From positions 1-64,000 of the forward strand of contig JACTMY010000002.1 of assembly GCA_014584395.1 (NCBI GenBank): 64,000 nt of DNA, written 5' to 3'. Both the position numbers and the translations under genes were made by a program. How positions within the stretch are numbered: position 1 is the first letter of the stretch; every line of letters starts with the position of its first letter. Source of the stretch: Planctomycetota bacterium (lineage in GTDB: Bacteria; Planctomycetota; Planctomycetia; Gemmatales; HRBIN36). The notes beneath the pieces were generated by a model. It was not told where the DNA came from, ran no database searches, and saw only the letters and a program-made list of their open reading frames with translations. Shown here in pieces: positions 17,758-26,706 of the stretch.

Positions 17758-17955
17758 TTATTTTCCTAAGATGGCGGCGACGATTTTTTTACCCAACTTG
17801 TCGTCATGAGTCACGTTCTCGCTCAGACGGCGCATGTGTTTGCCGGTCTTGTGGCTGTTCAGATGCCGCTTGCCGACGCGCTTGCGCTTGAGCTTGCCCG
17901 TGGCCGTGACGCGAAATCGTTTCTTGGCGCCTTTATGGGTCTTTTGCTTCGTCAT
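17758..17955 (-). CDS. rpmI: 50S ribosomal protein L35
   Basis: 65 residues, beginning MTKQKTHKGAKKRFRVTATG with KRKRVGKRHLNSHKTGK, the classic L35 sequence. It sits between infC and rplT, the conserved order of the IF3 operon. The infC-rpmI spacer (17956-18080) is rich in inverted repeats and may carry the L20 regulatory site. Confidence 0.96.
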   Translation of the reverse strand: MTKQKTHKGAKKRFRVTATGKLKRKRVGKRHLNSHKTGKHMRRLSENVTHDDKLGKKIVAAILGK

Positions 17956-17984
17956 GACTGATGGCCTTTTTGGCTAACAAATCA

Positions 17985-18078
17985 AACGGCCCGCGCGGCA
18001 GGCGCTGGGCCGTTGTTTCATTCGGAAGAGCCATTCTAGAAATCCGTTTGAACCGGGGCTAGTCCCGCGCGCGGATTT
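17985..18078 (-). promoter_or_regulatory. Structured infC-rpmI spacer, possible L20 autoregulatory leader
   Basis: Two stems are visible: AACGGCCC (17985-17992) with GGGCCGTT (18007-18014), and GAAATCCG (18034-18041) with CGGATTTC (about 18071-18078), the latter enclosing CGGG/CCCG. The position before rpmI is where L20 binds leader RNA in other bacteria. The regulatory role is inference. Confidence 0.35.
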
Positions 18079-18080
18079 CG

Positions 18081-18605
18081 CTATTTCGGGGCCAGCAGCG
18101 CCGTCATCTGCTTGCCTTCCATGCCGGGAGTCTTCTCCACCTTGCACAAGTCGGCCAGACGATCGAGGATGTGCTTCATGACGCGCTGGCCTTCCTCGAC
18201 GTGCTGCATTTCCCGGCCGCGAAAACGAACCTTGACCAGGACTTTGTCGTGATGCTCGAGAAAACGCCGCGCCTGGTTGATCTTCGTCTCTAGGTCATGA
18301 TCCCCGGTCACGGGGCTGACGCGGATTTCTTTGCGCTTTTGCTGCGCTTGCTTGCCCTGTTTCTTGGACTGCTGATAGCGATATTTGCCAAAGTCCATGA
18401 TTTTGCAGACCGGGGGACGTTCCGTTGGCGCGACTTCGACCAGATCTAACCCCGCTTCTCGGGCCTTCTCCATGGCCTGGGAGGTGGGCAGCACGCCAAA
18501 TTGCTCCCCTTCGGGGCCGATGACTCGGACGGGGCTGATTCGAATTTGTTCATTGATGCGTGGACCTCGATCCGCGTGGCCCCCACTACTCCGCTCGACA
18601 ACGAT
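18081..18605 (-). CDS. infC: Translation initiation factor IF-3, probable AUC start
   Basis: IF-3 keeps 30S subunits apart and proofreads start codons. The core begins RGPRINEQIR and contains the linker and C-domain motifs MDFGKYRYQQSK and VKVRFRGREMQH. The open frame reaches a GTG at 18734 (217 residues), but its first 43 residues are unlike IF-3 and have no ribosome site. A perfect GAAGGAG at 18614-18620 lies 8 bases before an ATC codon at 18603-18605, which gives 174 residues, the normal length. infC is known for AUU/AUC/AUA starts that allow autoregulation. An ATG at 18716 is the other alternative. The family is certain; the start is a strong inference. Confidence 0.9.
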   Translation of the reverse strand: MVVERSSGGHADRGPRINEQIRISPVRVIGPEGEQFGVLPTSQAMEKAREAGLDLVEVAPTERPPVCKIMDFGKYRYQQSKKQGKQAQQKRKEIRVSPVTGDHDLETKINQARRFLEHHDKVLVKVRFRGREMQHVEEGQRVMKHILDRLADLCKVEKTPGMEGKQMTALLAPK

Positions 18606-18613
18606 TGGCAGTT

Positions 18614-18620
18614 CTCCTTC
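18614..18620 (-). promoter_or_regulatory. Ribosome-binding site that decides the infC start
   Basis: GAAGGAG on the minus strand, 8 bases before the ATC codon at 18605. No comparable site precedes the GTG (18734) or ATG (18716) alternatives. Confidence 0.7.
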
Positions 18621-18715
18621 AGCTAGGTCGCAGGACAAGGGTTTCTTGGGACATCGCGGAACCGACGCTGCGCCGTGGGTTCCGTTTGATGACGGAGCTA
18701 TTTCTGAATCATTCA

Positions 18716-18744
18716 TCTTTAACGACTCAAACACAAGCCGTCAA
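18716..18744 (-). promoter_or_regulatory. Candidate sigma70-type promoter for the infC operon
   Basis: On the minus strand TTGACG (18744-18739), a 17-base spacer, and TAAAGA (18721-18716). The -35 is five of six to consensus, the -10 only three of six. Transcription from here would start downstream of the GTG at 18734, consistent with the AUC start and a leader of about 100 bases. Confidence 0.4.
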
Positions 18745-19075
18745 CGGGATTATGCCTTTTCTTGGCCAAATTCCGGCGGCTGACTCTTGGTATGCACGCT
18801 CTTTGAATTGGCTTGGATGTGAATGATTGTCTTGCGGAGAGAAACATGCAGAACCTATTTCCACAAATGGCGCTATGGTTTCCTCACGTTTCGTCCTTCA
18901 GAAAACACGATGCGACATTTCACTCAAATTCAAGTATGCATGGTCTGCATTATTGTGCCTATCCACCCGCCGTGGTCGCGTTTTCCCATTCTTTTGCCGA
19001 TAGCCAACTTTCTTTGAACGATCCGTCCCGTTAAGATCGAAGGAAGCTCTGTGCCGCATCAAAGGAACCTAGCCT
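18745..19075. other. Intergenic region between infC and the ThiE fusion
   Basis: About 330 bases, more AT-rich than the surroundings, between divergent genes. I see no convincing gene and no TPP riboswitch core. AAAGGA at 19061-19066 is the ribosome site of the next gene. Confidence 0.5.
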
Positions 19076-20635
19076 TTGGATCGCCCCATGATGAATCCCG
19101 AATTGACGCCCGCCGCGGAGCGCGCCTTGCAAGCCTCACTGACCTGGGCCAGCCGTCTCGGGGCGCCGGAGGTCGAGCCGGTGCACGTCCTGCTCGGGCT
19201 GCTCGAGGAGGAGGAAGGTCAGCCAGCGGTCCTGCTCCAGAAACAAGGGGTTATTCTGGAAGACGTGCGGACGGCCCTGATCGGCGCTCAGCCCATTTTC
19301 CCGCTTCCCGAAGACATGGCCAACGGTCAACCCCATGCTCACGCGGTGATCCGTCAGTTGGTCCATGCCGCCCGCTTGCTCGCCCTCGATTTGGCCGGCG
19401 AACGCATCGCCTCCTCGGTCCATCTCATGTTGGCCGCCTTGGAGCAGGACATCGACTTGCGGAGCCAATTGGCGGGTCTGGGGTTCAACGCCGAGAAAGT
19501 CCGCGACGAGTTGATGGGCGATTTTGCCGCGCCGCTCAAGATGGATGAACCCCTTGAACTCCTGGAAGTCACCGACGAAATCGACGTCGCCCGGATTCTC
19601 GACGCCAACGCCAACCGGGCCAGGGAAGGCATGCGGGTGCTCGAGGATTACGGCCGTTTCGTGCTGAACGACGCTTATCTCTGCGAAGCGTTCAAGCAGA
19701 TGCGACATGAGTTGGTCGAAATCATGCAGAGGCTGGGCGTCGATCTGCTTCTCTCCGCCCGCGCCACCGATGCGGACGTGGGGACGAGGCTCTCCGTGCC
19801 TGGCGAAGCCCACCGTTCTTCGCTCCGGGGCGTGGTGGAAGCCAACGCCAAGAGGCTTGGCGAATCCCTGCGGGCGCTGGAGGAATACGCCAAACTACGC
19901 TCGGTCGAGGGGGGCGCTCGGCTGGAGTCCCTGCGCTATCGGGCCTATGTCTTGGAAAAAGCGCTGCTGCATGGCGGCCACGCTCGCGGCCGGCTCAAGG
20001 ACGTGCAGCTTTACATGCTCGTGAGCCGGGCCGGATGCGCGGCGTCCCTCGAGTGGACCATCGAAGAAGCCGCGGCGGGGGGCGTGCAGATGGTGCAGTT
20101 GCGTGAAAAGGAACTGCCGGATCGGGAGTGGCTGGAGCGCATCCGCCGGGTCCACAAGGCTTGTCAAAAGGCGGGCGTTCCGCTCATTGTCAACGACCGC
20201 GCCGACCTGGCCCGCTTGGCGGGGGCGGAGGGCGTGCATTTAGGGCAAGAGGATATCGACGTTCATGAAGCCCGCCGCCTCCTGGGCCATCAGGCCATCA
20301 TCGGCGTCAGCACCCATGATCTCAACCAAGTGCATCAAGCCCTGCAAGCCGGCGCGGACTACATCGGCGTCGGTCCCTGTTTCCCGAGCCAAACCAAGGG
20401 CTTTCAAGAACATCTAGGGACGGCCTTGGCCAAGCAAGTCGCCGAACAAACGTCCCTCCCGGCGTTTGCCGTGGGCGGCATCACTTTGAACCACGTGCCC
20501 GAAATCGTCAAGGCGGGGCTGCGCCGCGTTGCCGTGGGTATGGCCCTGACCCAGGCGGATGATCCCCGAAAAATGGCGCAAAAAATGCGCCAGGCCCTGG
20601 GACCGCTCCGCAGCCATGAGGTAAAATCAGAATAA
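19076..20635 (+). CDS. thiE: Clp_N domain fused to thiamine-phosphate synthase
   Basis: Three parts. Residues about 10-155 form a Clp N-terminal (double Clp repeat) module (LTPAAERALQASLTWAS, EPVHVLLGLLEEEEG, and a second copy ending SSVHLMLAALEQD). Residues about 172-300 are the helical domain found before some ThiE proteins (RILDANANRAREGMRVLEDY). Residues 310-505 are the ThiE barrel (QLREKELPDREW, IVNDRADLARL, ADYIGVGPCFPSQTK), which joins the HMP and thiazole moieties into thiamine phosphate. The TTG at 19076 has AAAGGA 9 bases upstream; ATGs at 19088/19091 are possible. The Clp_N part carries no ATPase. ThiE is firm; the role of Clp_N is unknown. Confidence 0.9.
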   Translation: MDRPMMNPELTPAAERALQASLTWASRLGAPEVEPVHVLLGLLEEEEGQPAVLLQKQGVILEDVRTALIGAQPIFPLPEDMANGQPHAHAVIRQLVHAARLLALDLAGERIASSVHLMLAALEQDIDLRSQLAGLGFNAEKVRDELMGDFAAPLKMDEPLELLEVTDEIDVARILDANANRAREGMRVLEDYGRFVLNDAYLCEAFKQMRHELVEIMQRLGVDLLLSARATDADVGTRLSVPGEAHRSSLRGVVEANAKRLGESLRALEEYAKLRSVEGGARLESLRYRAYVLEKALLHGGHARGRLKDVQLYMLVSRAGCAASLEWTIEEAAAGGVQMVQLREKELPDREWLERIRRVHKACQKAGVPLIVNDRADLARLAGAEGVHLGQEDIDVHEARRLLGHQAIIGVSTHDLNQVHQALQAGADYIGVGPCFPSQTKGFQEHLGTALAKQVAEQTSLPAFAVGGITLNHVPEIVKAGLRRVAVGMALTQADDPRKMAQKMRQALGPLRSHEVKSE

Positions 20636-20665
20636 GCCGGTTCATCATCCGTCGAGGTGTGCACG

Positions 20666-21550
20666 ATGAAAGCAACGCGCCGCTGGACCCTGGTCTGCCT
20701 GTCTGTCTTAACCTTGGCCGCGTGCTCCCGGGCCGATGATCCACCCCCCGAGGCCGAGCGTCCAGCGCCAAAAAAGAACACCACGATCTACCGTGTGCCC
20801 TATCAGCTCACGACGACTAAGCACGTTCTGGTTCGAGTGAAAATGAACGGCAAGGGTCCGTTCAACTTCGTCCTGGATACCGGAGCCCCCGCGCTGTTCA
20901 TCGGCACCGACGTGGCCAAAAAGGTGGGCGTTGAACCTGGCAAGGGCGGGATGGGCGTGTTCGAGCAGTTTGAGATCGAAGGCGGCCTCAAGCTGCAAAA
21001 CGTCGAGGCCAAATTGGAAGAGCCGTTCCAAATGGCGGGGATGAACAAGCTTAACATCACGGGCATCCGCCTGGATGGCTTCATGGGTTACACGTTGCTC
21101 GCCAAGTACCGCATCACCTATGACTTCACCGATCCCCATTTGTTGTTCGAAGAGATCGATTGGGAGCCGCCGCCTCCGGTCGGCTTGCGGCAAATGGGCG
21201 GCAAACCGCCAGCCAATGTCGAGGCGATGGGCAATCTGAGCAAGTTCGCCGCCGGGCTGTTGGGCCGCCGGCCCGACCCCGTGATCCAATATCGCGGCTT
21301 CATCGGCGTGGAGTTGGAAGAGGTCAACGATGGGATTCGCGTGGTCCGCGTGCTGCCGAATTCTCCCGCCGCTCAGGCCAAACTGCAAGCGGGGGACATC
21401 ATCCTGGAATTCGCGGACAAGGAAGTCTCTTCGCTGACGGGTCTGTATCGCCAGGCCCTCAAACATGCCAGCAGCGAGGAACTCGAAATAAAAATCAAGC
21501 GCGGCGACAAGGAATCCTCGGTCACTCTTCAACCCATCAAGGGGCTGTAA
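20666..21550 (+). CDS. Aspartyl-protease-fold lipoprotein with PDZ domain (copy 1)
   Basis: 294 residues. The signal peptide ends in the lipobox LAAC (TLAACSRADD), so it is probably membrane-anchored outside the cytoplasm. A single retropepsin-like domain has the catalytic motif DTGAP (FNFVLDTGAPALFIG) and a second hydrophobic-Gly strand (LDGFMGYTLLAKYRI). A PDZ domain closes the protein (SPAAQAKLQAGDIILEF). GAGG stands 8 bases before the ATG. The next gene starts 2 bases after its stop and encodes a related protein. Substrates are unknown. Confidence 0.8.
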   Translation: MKATRRWTLVCLSVLTLAACSRADDPPPEAERPAPKKNTTIYRVPYQLTTTKHVLVRVKMNGKGPFNFVLDTGAPALFIGTDVAKKVGVEPGKGGMGVFEQFEIEGGLKLQNVEAKLEEPFQMAGMNKLNITGIRLDGFMGYTLLAKYRITYDFTDPHLLFEEIDWEPPPPVGLRQMGGKPPANVEAMGNLSKFAAGLLGRRPDPVIQYRGFIGVELEEVNDGIRVVRVLPNSPAAQAKLQAGDIILEFADKEVSSLTGLYRQALKHASSEELEIKIKRGDKESSVTLQPIKGL

Positions 21551-21552
21551 TC

Positions 21553-22401
21553 ATGACCTCCCTCGTATCCATGCTCTACCTCATGACCTGGACCCCAGCG
21601 CCGCTGGCGCTCCCCGCGGCTCTGGCACGGGCCCATCATCTAACGTCGGATGAAGCGATCGTCGTGCCGTTCGAGATTCTCGCCAGCAAGCACATGGCCG
21701 TGCAGATCATGGTCAACGGTCAAGGCCCCTTCCGCGTCATCTTCGATACCGGAGCACCGTTCACGCTGCTGAGCAACAAGGTGTCCAAACAGGCCAAGAT
21801 CACGTTCACGAAAAACCAGGGACGGGCCAATCCGATGATGATGGCCGGCTCCTATACCGTCGATGAATTGCAGATGGGGGAAGCCAGCGTCAAGAAGATG
21901 CCGGTGATGGTCATGGATCATCCGACGGTGGTGGCCATCGCGCGCTTCGTCGGCCCCATTGAGGGTCTGCTGGGCTTTCCCTTCTTCGCCCGCTTTCGCA
22001 CCACGATCGACTATCAAGCCAAGACGATGACGATGATTCCCGTCGTCTATGAGCCGGGCAATGTGCTGCAAGACATGACGCGCATGCTCATGGCCCCAAA
22101 AAATCAGAAGGTCATCAAAACCCTTGGTTCGGGCGGGCTGTGGGGTTTTGACGTCGCCAAACAGGAGGGGGACGAGGAAGCGGGCATCGACGTGGTGCAG
22201 GTTTGGCCCGACAGTCCGGCGGCCACGGCTGGCCTGAAGAAGGGCGATCGCCTCTTGACCCTCGATGGCACCTGGACGGAAAGCAGCGAGGATACCTGGC
22301 GGGCGGCGTCGCAGGTCAGACTCGGACAACCCATCGAAATGACGGTGCGGCGCAACGGCGAAGATCTCAAACTCACCCTCACGCCGCGAGAGGGACTGTA
22401 G
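21553..22401 (+). CDS. Aspartyl-protease-fold protein with PDZ domain (copy 2)
   Basis: A 282-residue paralogue of the preceding gene: DTGAP in FRVIFDTGAPFTLLSN, the strand EGLLGFPFFARFRTTIDY, and a C-terminal PDZ (SPAATAGLKKGDRLLTLDG). It has a short hydrophobic N-terminus (MTSLVSMLYLMTW) that may be a signal peptide but no lipobox Cys. ATG 21553 is 2 bases after the previous stop, so the two are co-translated; the longer frame from 21160 shadows copy 1. A strong terminator follows before leuS. Confidence 0.78.
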   Translation: MTSLVSMLYLMTWTPAPLALPAALARAHHLTSDEAIVVPFEILASKHMAVQIMVNGQGPFRVIFDTGAPFTLLSNKVSKQAKITFTKNQGRANPMMMAGSYTVDELQMGEASVKKMPVMVMDHPTVVAIARFVGPIEGLLGFPFFARFRTTIDYQAKTMTMIPVVYEPGNVLQDMTRMLMAPKNQKVIKTLGSGGLWGFDVAKQEGDEEAGIDVVQVWPDSPAATAGLKKGDRLLTLDGTWTESSEDTWRAASQVRLGQPIEMTVRRNGEDLKLTLTPREGL

Positions 22402-22483
22402 CCTTTTCGTCGCTCGCCGATGACCGCCAGGGTCGGAGCCTTAGTCGAACCCATCTCGTTTACCCTGGGTCTTTTCATAAAAT

Positions 22484-22523
22484 CGACTGCAAGCGGTGGC
22501 CTGGCCACCGCTGGTCGTTTTTT
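22484..22523 (+). terminator. Intrinsic terminator after the protease pair
   Basis: An 8-bp stem AGCGGTGG/CCACCGCT around CCTG, extended by CGACT/GGTCG with a 3-base bulge, then T6 at 22518-22523. It ends transcription before leuS. Confidence 0.88.
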
Positions 22524-22581
22524 GCTTAATCGTTCAGACCTTTTCGTTACTTACCGGCTCGACCCAAGGAGCAGCGCGGCG

Positions 22582-25341
22582 ATGCCAGCCTATCATCCGC
22601 AGTCCATTGAACCCAAATGGCAAAAATATTGGGAGGATCATCAGACCTTCCGCACGCCGGACCGCTCGGATCGGCCCAAATTTTACATCCTCGACATGTT
22701 CCCTTACCCCAGCGGGGCGGGGCTGCACGTCGGCCATCCCGAAGGGTACACCGCCACGGACATCCTGGCCCGCTATCGCCGGATGAAGGGGTTCCATGTC
22801 TTGCACCCCATGGGCTGGGATGCCTTCGGCCTGCCGGCGGAGCAGTATGCCATTCAGACGGGGGCGCACCCCGCCGAAACGACGCAGAAAAATATCGACA
22901 CGTTTCGCCGCCAGATCAAGTCCCTGGGTTTCAGCTACGATTGGGAGCGGGAGATCGACACGACCGATCCCCGGTATTTCAAATGGACCCAGTGGATTTT
23001 CCTGCTGCTGTACGACACCTGGTACGACGTGGAGCAGAAAAAGGGCCGACCTATCGCAGAACTGCCGATCCCCGAGGAGGTGCGGGGGCGGGGAGATGCG
23101 GCCGTGGCAGCGTTTCAGGACCTGCATCGGCTCGCCTATCAGACCGAAGCCCCGGTCAATTGGTGTCCCGCCCTGGGCACCGTCCTGGCGAATGAAGAAG
23201 TCATTGATGGTAAGTCCGAGCGCGGCAACCATCCAGTCGTTCGCATGCCGCTCAAGCAATGGATGCTGCGCATCACCGCCTACGCCGAACGCTTGCTGCA
23301 TGACCTGGAGCCGCTGGATTGGTCCGAGGCGATCAAGGAAATGCAGCGCAACTGGATCGGCCGCAGCGAGGGCGCGGAAATTCGCTTTGCCTTGGCCCAC
23401 CCCCCGGCGACGCTGTCCGAAGCGGAGTCGGCCATCCGCGTATTCACCACCCGGCCCGACACGCTCTTCGGCGCGACCTACATGGTGCTGGCTCCCGAAC
23501 ATCCCCTCGTCAGCCTCATCACGACGTCCGAGCAGCAGGCGGCGGTCCGGGCCTATCAGGAAGCGTCGGCCCGCAAGAGCGACCTGGAGCGGACCGATCT
23601 CATCAAGAAAAAGACCGGCGTCTTCACCGGCGCCTTCGCCATCAACCCGGCTACGAAGACGAAGATTCCAATCTGGATCGCGGATTACGTCCTGGCGAGT
23701 TATGGCACGGGGGCGATCATGGCGGTCCCCGGGCAAGATCAACGCGACTGGGAGTTTGCCGTCGTGTACAATCTGCCCATTGTCCGCACCGTGCAGCCGC
23801 CCAAGGATTGGACCGGTGAAGCCTATCTGGGCGACGGCCCCGCCATCGAGAGCGGCTTCCTCAACGGCTTGTACGTGGCCGAGGCCAAGCAACAAATCAT
23901 CGCCTGGTTGGAGGAAAACGGCCTGGGGCAGCGCCGCGTGCAATACAAGCTGCGCGATTGGCTCTTTAGCCGCCAGCGCTACTGGGGCGAACCGATTCCG
24001 CTGCTCCACGAAGTAGACGATCAAGGCCGGCGGACGGGCCGCATCGTGCCCCTGTCGGTGGAGGAGCTGCCGCTGCGGCTGCCCGACATGAAGGACTACA
24101 AACCCAGCGGCCAGCCGGAACCGCCCTTGGGCAAAGCCGTCGATTGGGTCCACGTCGAACGGCATGGCAAGCGCTATCAACGGGAAACCAACACCATGCC
24201 CCAATGGGCTGGCTCCTGCTGGTACTATCTGCGCTTCATCGACCCGCGCAACGATCGGATGCTCTGCGACCCGGAAAAACAGCGGTATTGGCTGCCCGTC
24301 GATCTGTACGTCGGCGGGGCGGAGCACGCCGTGCTGCATCTGCTCTACGCCCGTTTCTGGCACAAGGTCCTTTTCGACCGAGGCTATGTCTCCACCGCGG
24401 AGCCGTTTCAAAAGTTGGTCAATCAGGGCATGATCCTGGGGGAAATGGAGTTCACCGCGTTCCGGTCGAAGAAGGGTCATTGGGTGTCCGCCGAGCGCGT
24501 GGACGCCGATTCCGCCGCGGACAAGGACACGGAGGAGCCTTATGAGCGCGTCAAATTGAGCGAGGAGCAGGTGGAAAAACACAGCGAGGGGTTCGTCCTC
24601 AAGGACGAGCCTGGCGTCCGCGTCGATGCTCGGGCCTACAAGATGTCCAAGGCGCGGGGGAACGTCATCAATCCGGACCAGGTTGTGGGGGAATACGGCG
24701 CGGACAGCATGCGGCTCTATGAAATGTTCATGGGGCCGCTCGAGGCGACCAAGCCTTGGAGCATGCGCGGCGTGGAGGGCGTGTTCCGCTTCCTCAACCG
24801 CGTCTGGCGGGTGATGATGAGCGAGGAGAGCGAAACGCCCAAGCTGGCCGACGCCATCCAGGACGTTGCTCCCGAGCCGGAGACCGAACGCTTCGTCCAT
24901 CTGACCATCAAGCGCGTCACCGACGACCTGGACGGCATGCGCTTCAACACAGCCATTTCCGCCATGATGGAATTGACCAATCATCTCACCAAGCTGCCGG
25001 TCCGCCCCCGCTCGGCCGTGCAAACGCTGGTCCTGCTGCTCGCGCCGTTCGCTCCGCATTTGGCTGAGGAGTTGTGGGAGCGGCTCGGCCATCAGGCCAC
25101 CTTGGCCTACGAGCCATGGCCGGTCTTTGATCCCGGCAAGCTGAAGGCGGATCAGATCGAGATGGCCGTGCAAATCAACGGCAAGGTGCGGGCCCGGATC
25201 ATGGTCCCCGCCGAGCATGATGCCGAGCAATTGACTCAGGCGGCTTTGGCGCACGTCAATGTGCAGGAACACCTCAAGGGAAAGACGATCAAGAAAACGA
25301 TTGCCGTGCCCAACAAGCTCATCAGCTTCGTTGTGGCGTAA
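22582..25341 (+). CDS. leuS: Leucyl-tRNA synthetase
   Basis: 919 residues, bacterial type. The HIGH region is [20 protein letters not shown] near residues 42-61, the CP1 editing domain is around 230-430 ([20 protein letters not shown]), and the catalytic loop is YKMSKARGN. The anticodon-binding helical domain and the C-terminal appendix ([11 protein letters not shown]) are intact. ATG 22582 has AAGGAG 10 bases upstream; the frame is open to 22420 but crosses the terminator. The next gene starts within 20 bases and may be co-transcribed. Confidence 0.97.
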   Translation: MPAYHPQSIEPKWQKYWEDHQTFRTPDRSDRPKFYILDMFPYPSGAGLHVGHPEGYTATDILARYRRMKGFHVLHPMGWDAFGLPAEQYAIQTGAHPAETTQKNIDTFRRQIKSLGFSYDWEREIDTTDPRYFKWTQWIFLLLYDTWYDVEQKKGRPIAELPIPEEVRGRGDAAVAAFQDLHRLAYQTEAPVNWCPALGTVLANEEVIDGKSERGNHPVVRMPLKQWMLRITAYAERLLHDLEPLDWSEAIKEMQRNWIGRSEGAEIRFALAHPPATLSEAESAIRVFTTRPDTLFGATYMVLAPEHPLVSLITTSEQQAAVRAYQEASARKSDLERTDLIKKKTGVFTGAFAINPATKTKIPIWIADYVLASYGTGAIMAVPGQDQRDWEFAVVYNLPIVRTVQPPKDWTGEAYLGDGPAIESGFLNGLYVAEAKQQIIAWLEENGLGQRRVQYKLRDWLFSRQRYWGEPIPLLHEVDDQGRRTGRIVPLSVEELPLRLPDMKDYKPSGQPEPPLGKAVDWVHVERHGKRYQRETNTMPQWAGSCWYYLRFIDPRNDRMLCDPEKQRYWLPVDLYVGGAEHAVLHLLYARFWHKVLFDRGYVSTAEPFQKLVNQGMILGEMEFTAFRSKKGHWVSAERVDADSAADKDTEEPYERVKLSEEQVEKHSEGFVLKDEPGVRVDARAYKMSKARGNVINPDQVVGEYGADSMRLYEMFMGPLEATKPWSMRGVEGVFRFLNRVWRVMMSEESETPKLADAIQDVAPEPETERFVHLTIKRVTDDLDGMRFNTAISAMMELTNHLTKLPVRPRSAVQTLVLLLAPFAPHLAEELWERLGHQATLAYEPWPVFDPGKLKADQIEMAVQINGKVRARIMVPAEHDAEQLTQAALAHVNVQEHLKGKTIKKTIAVPNKLISFVVA

Positions 25342-25355
25342 GGGGTCATGGGGCC

Positions 25356-26114
25356 ATGTACGACCAAGCCCAAGCCTGGAGCAAGATCGCATCGCGGTAC
25401 GAGCAGGAATTCATCGACCCCTATCGGGGCGACGTGCACAACCCGATGCTGCGGGCGCTGCGCCAGATGCGCGGGTTGGATCGACTCACCGCGGCAGACT
25501 TCGGCTGCGGTTTGGGACCGTTGCTGCCCTTTCTGGCCGAACGGTTTCAGGCCGTTTGGGGGGTGGACTTCGCCCCGGAAATGATCGCTCAAGCCAGGCA
25601 ACGCTGCGCCTCCTTACCCAACGTCCGCTTCCTCGAACAGCCTTTTGGCGATCTGTCTCCCTTGTACGGCCAGATCGACGTGGCCACCTCGGTCAACAGC
25701 CTGGTCTTGCCCGACGTTCGGCAGTTGGATGAAGCCCTGGTGCAGATTCGCCGCTGCCTGCGGCCTGGAGGGAAACTCTTCGGCATCGTCCCCTCCCTCG
25801 ATGGCGTGCATTACCACACCATGCTGCTTCTGGACCGGGCCTTGCGGAGCGGCAAACCCCTCGACGCGGCCCGCATGAACGCCGCCTCCCTGGCCGAGCA
25901 TGGCTCCTACTGCTTCGCCTTTGGCCGGTTTCACTTCCAAGGCATCGAGCAGCATTTTTGGCAACCCTTTGAAATCCCCTATCGGCTCAAGCGCGCGGGA
26001 TTCAAACGGGTGCAGATGCGCAAGACGCTGCTCTCCTGGAAACAGTTTTCCGGCTGGAAGGAACTGCAGGATTACCCGCCGCCCTGGGACTGGTGTTTCC
26101 TGGCCCGAGTCTGA
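25356..26114 (+). CDS. Class I SAM-dependent methyltransferase
   Basis: 252 residues. Motif I is AADFGCGLGPLLPFLA (residues about 45-60), the ribose-binding acidic residue is in WGVDFAPEMIAQA, and a post-motif loop is VATSVNSLVLPD. No substrate-specific signature is visible. It begins 14 bases after leuS, probably in the same transcript, and is followed 21 bases later by a DUF488 gene. A role in tRNA or metabolite methylation would be a guess. Confidence 0.82.
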   Translation: MYDQAQAWSKIASRYEQEFIDPYRGDVHNPMLRALRQMRGLDRLTAADFGCGLGPLLPFLAERFQAVWGVDFAPEMIAQARQRCASLPNVRFLEQPFGDLSPLYGQIDVATSVNSLVLPDVRQLDEALVQIRRCLRPGGKLFGIVPSLDGVHYHTMLLLDRALRSGKPLDAARMNAASLAEHGSYCFAFGRFHFQGIEQHFWQPFEIPYRLKRAGFKRVQMRKTLLSWKQFSGWKELQDYPPPWDWCFLARV

Positions 26115-26135
26115 CCATGGAGCGAGCGTCGATCC

Positions 26136-26531
26136 GTGCCGCTGTACCACAAACGCTGGAACGATCCCGCCGAGCCGACCGATGGTTGGCGGCTGCTGAT
26201 CACGCGCTACCGCCCCCGCCATGTGAAGAAGGAAGAAGAGACCTGGGACGATTGGTACCCCCACCTGGGGCCAAGTCCGGAACTGTTCGCCGCCGTTTAC
26301 GGCAAAAACGGGCCGCCCATTTCGTTCGAGGAATATGCCCGGCGCTATGTGGAAGAGATGCGGAAGCAGACCCAGGCCATCGATGAGTTGGCTGCCCGGG
26401 TGCGCTTTGGCGAGTCGATCACGCTGCTCTGCTCCTCCGCCTGTTGGGACGCGGACCGCTGCCACCGCACGCTGCTGTGTCAATTGATCGCCGACCGCCT
26501 CGCCGCTTGGGAGCAGCGCGACCGTGATTGA
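26136..26531 (+). CDS. DUF488 family protein
   Basis: 131 residues starting at GTG 26136. Family features are RWND...LITRYRP near the N-terminus, the middle block SFEEYARRYVEEM, and the C-terminal LLCSSACWDADRCHR with conserved Cys and His residues. DUF488 proteins are small cytoplasmic proteins without an agreed function. It follows the methyltransferase closely and probably ends the leuS transcript. Confidence 0.78.
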   Translation: MPLYHKRWNDPAEPTDGWRLLITRYRPRHVKKEEETWDDWYPHLGPSPELFAAVYGKNGPPISFEEYARRYVEEMRKQTQAIDELAARVRFGESITLLCSSACWDADRCHRTLLCQLIADRLAAWEQRDRD

Positions 26532-26706
26532 ATCCTGGCGATTCACCGTGCTTCGCAGAAATCAGCGCCAGCCAGTTTGCCTTGAGGCGATCGCCTCGGA
26601 CGACGGCCGTGGTGGAAGCGATGGTTCATCACCTGCAGCATTGACGCGGCAGGGCGGGTCGGTTAGCGTCAGACAGATGCATTTTACGGTTAGATGGAGA
26701 TAGCTC

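Noticed and set aside
18813..19034. Small open frames (64-73 residues) in the infC/thiE intergenic region
   Set aside because: No ribosome site, unlikely composition and overlapping frames; probably non-coding.
18745..19075. Possible TPP riboswitch upstream of the thiE fusion
   Set aside because: The conserved CTGAGA and ACCTGAT elements are absent.
22534..25392. A 952-residue open frame antisense to leuS, and similar long antisense frames over pepF (9402-11273), the kinase (12065-13252) and mlaD (57029-58741)
   Set aside because: GC-rich codon bias produces mirror frames; they lack domain-like sequence and ribosome sites, and lie wholly within well-identified genes.
26584..26597. Palindrome GAGGCGATCGCCTC in an intergenic region
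   Set aside because: A single copy, no T tract and no known operator match; may be chance in GC-rich DNA.
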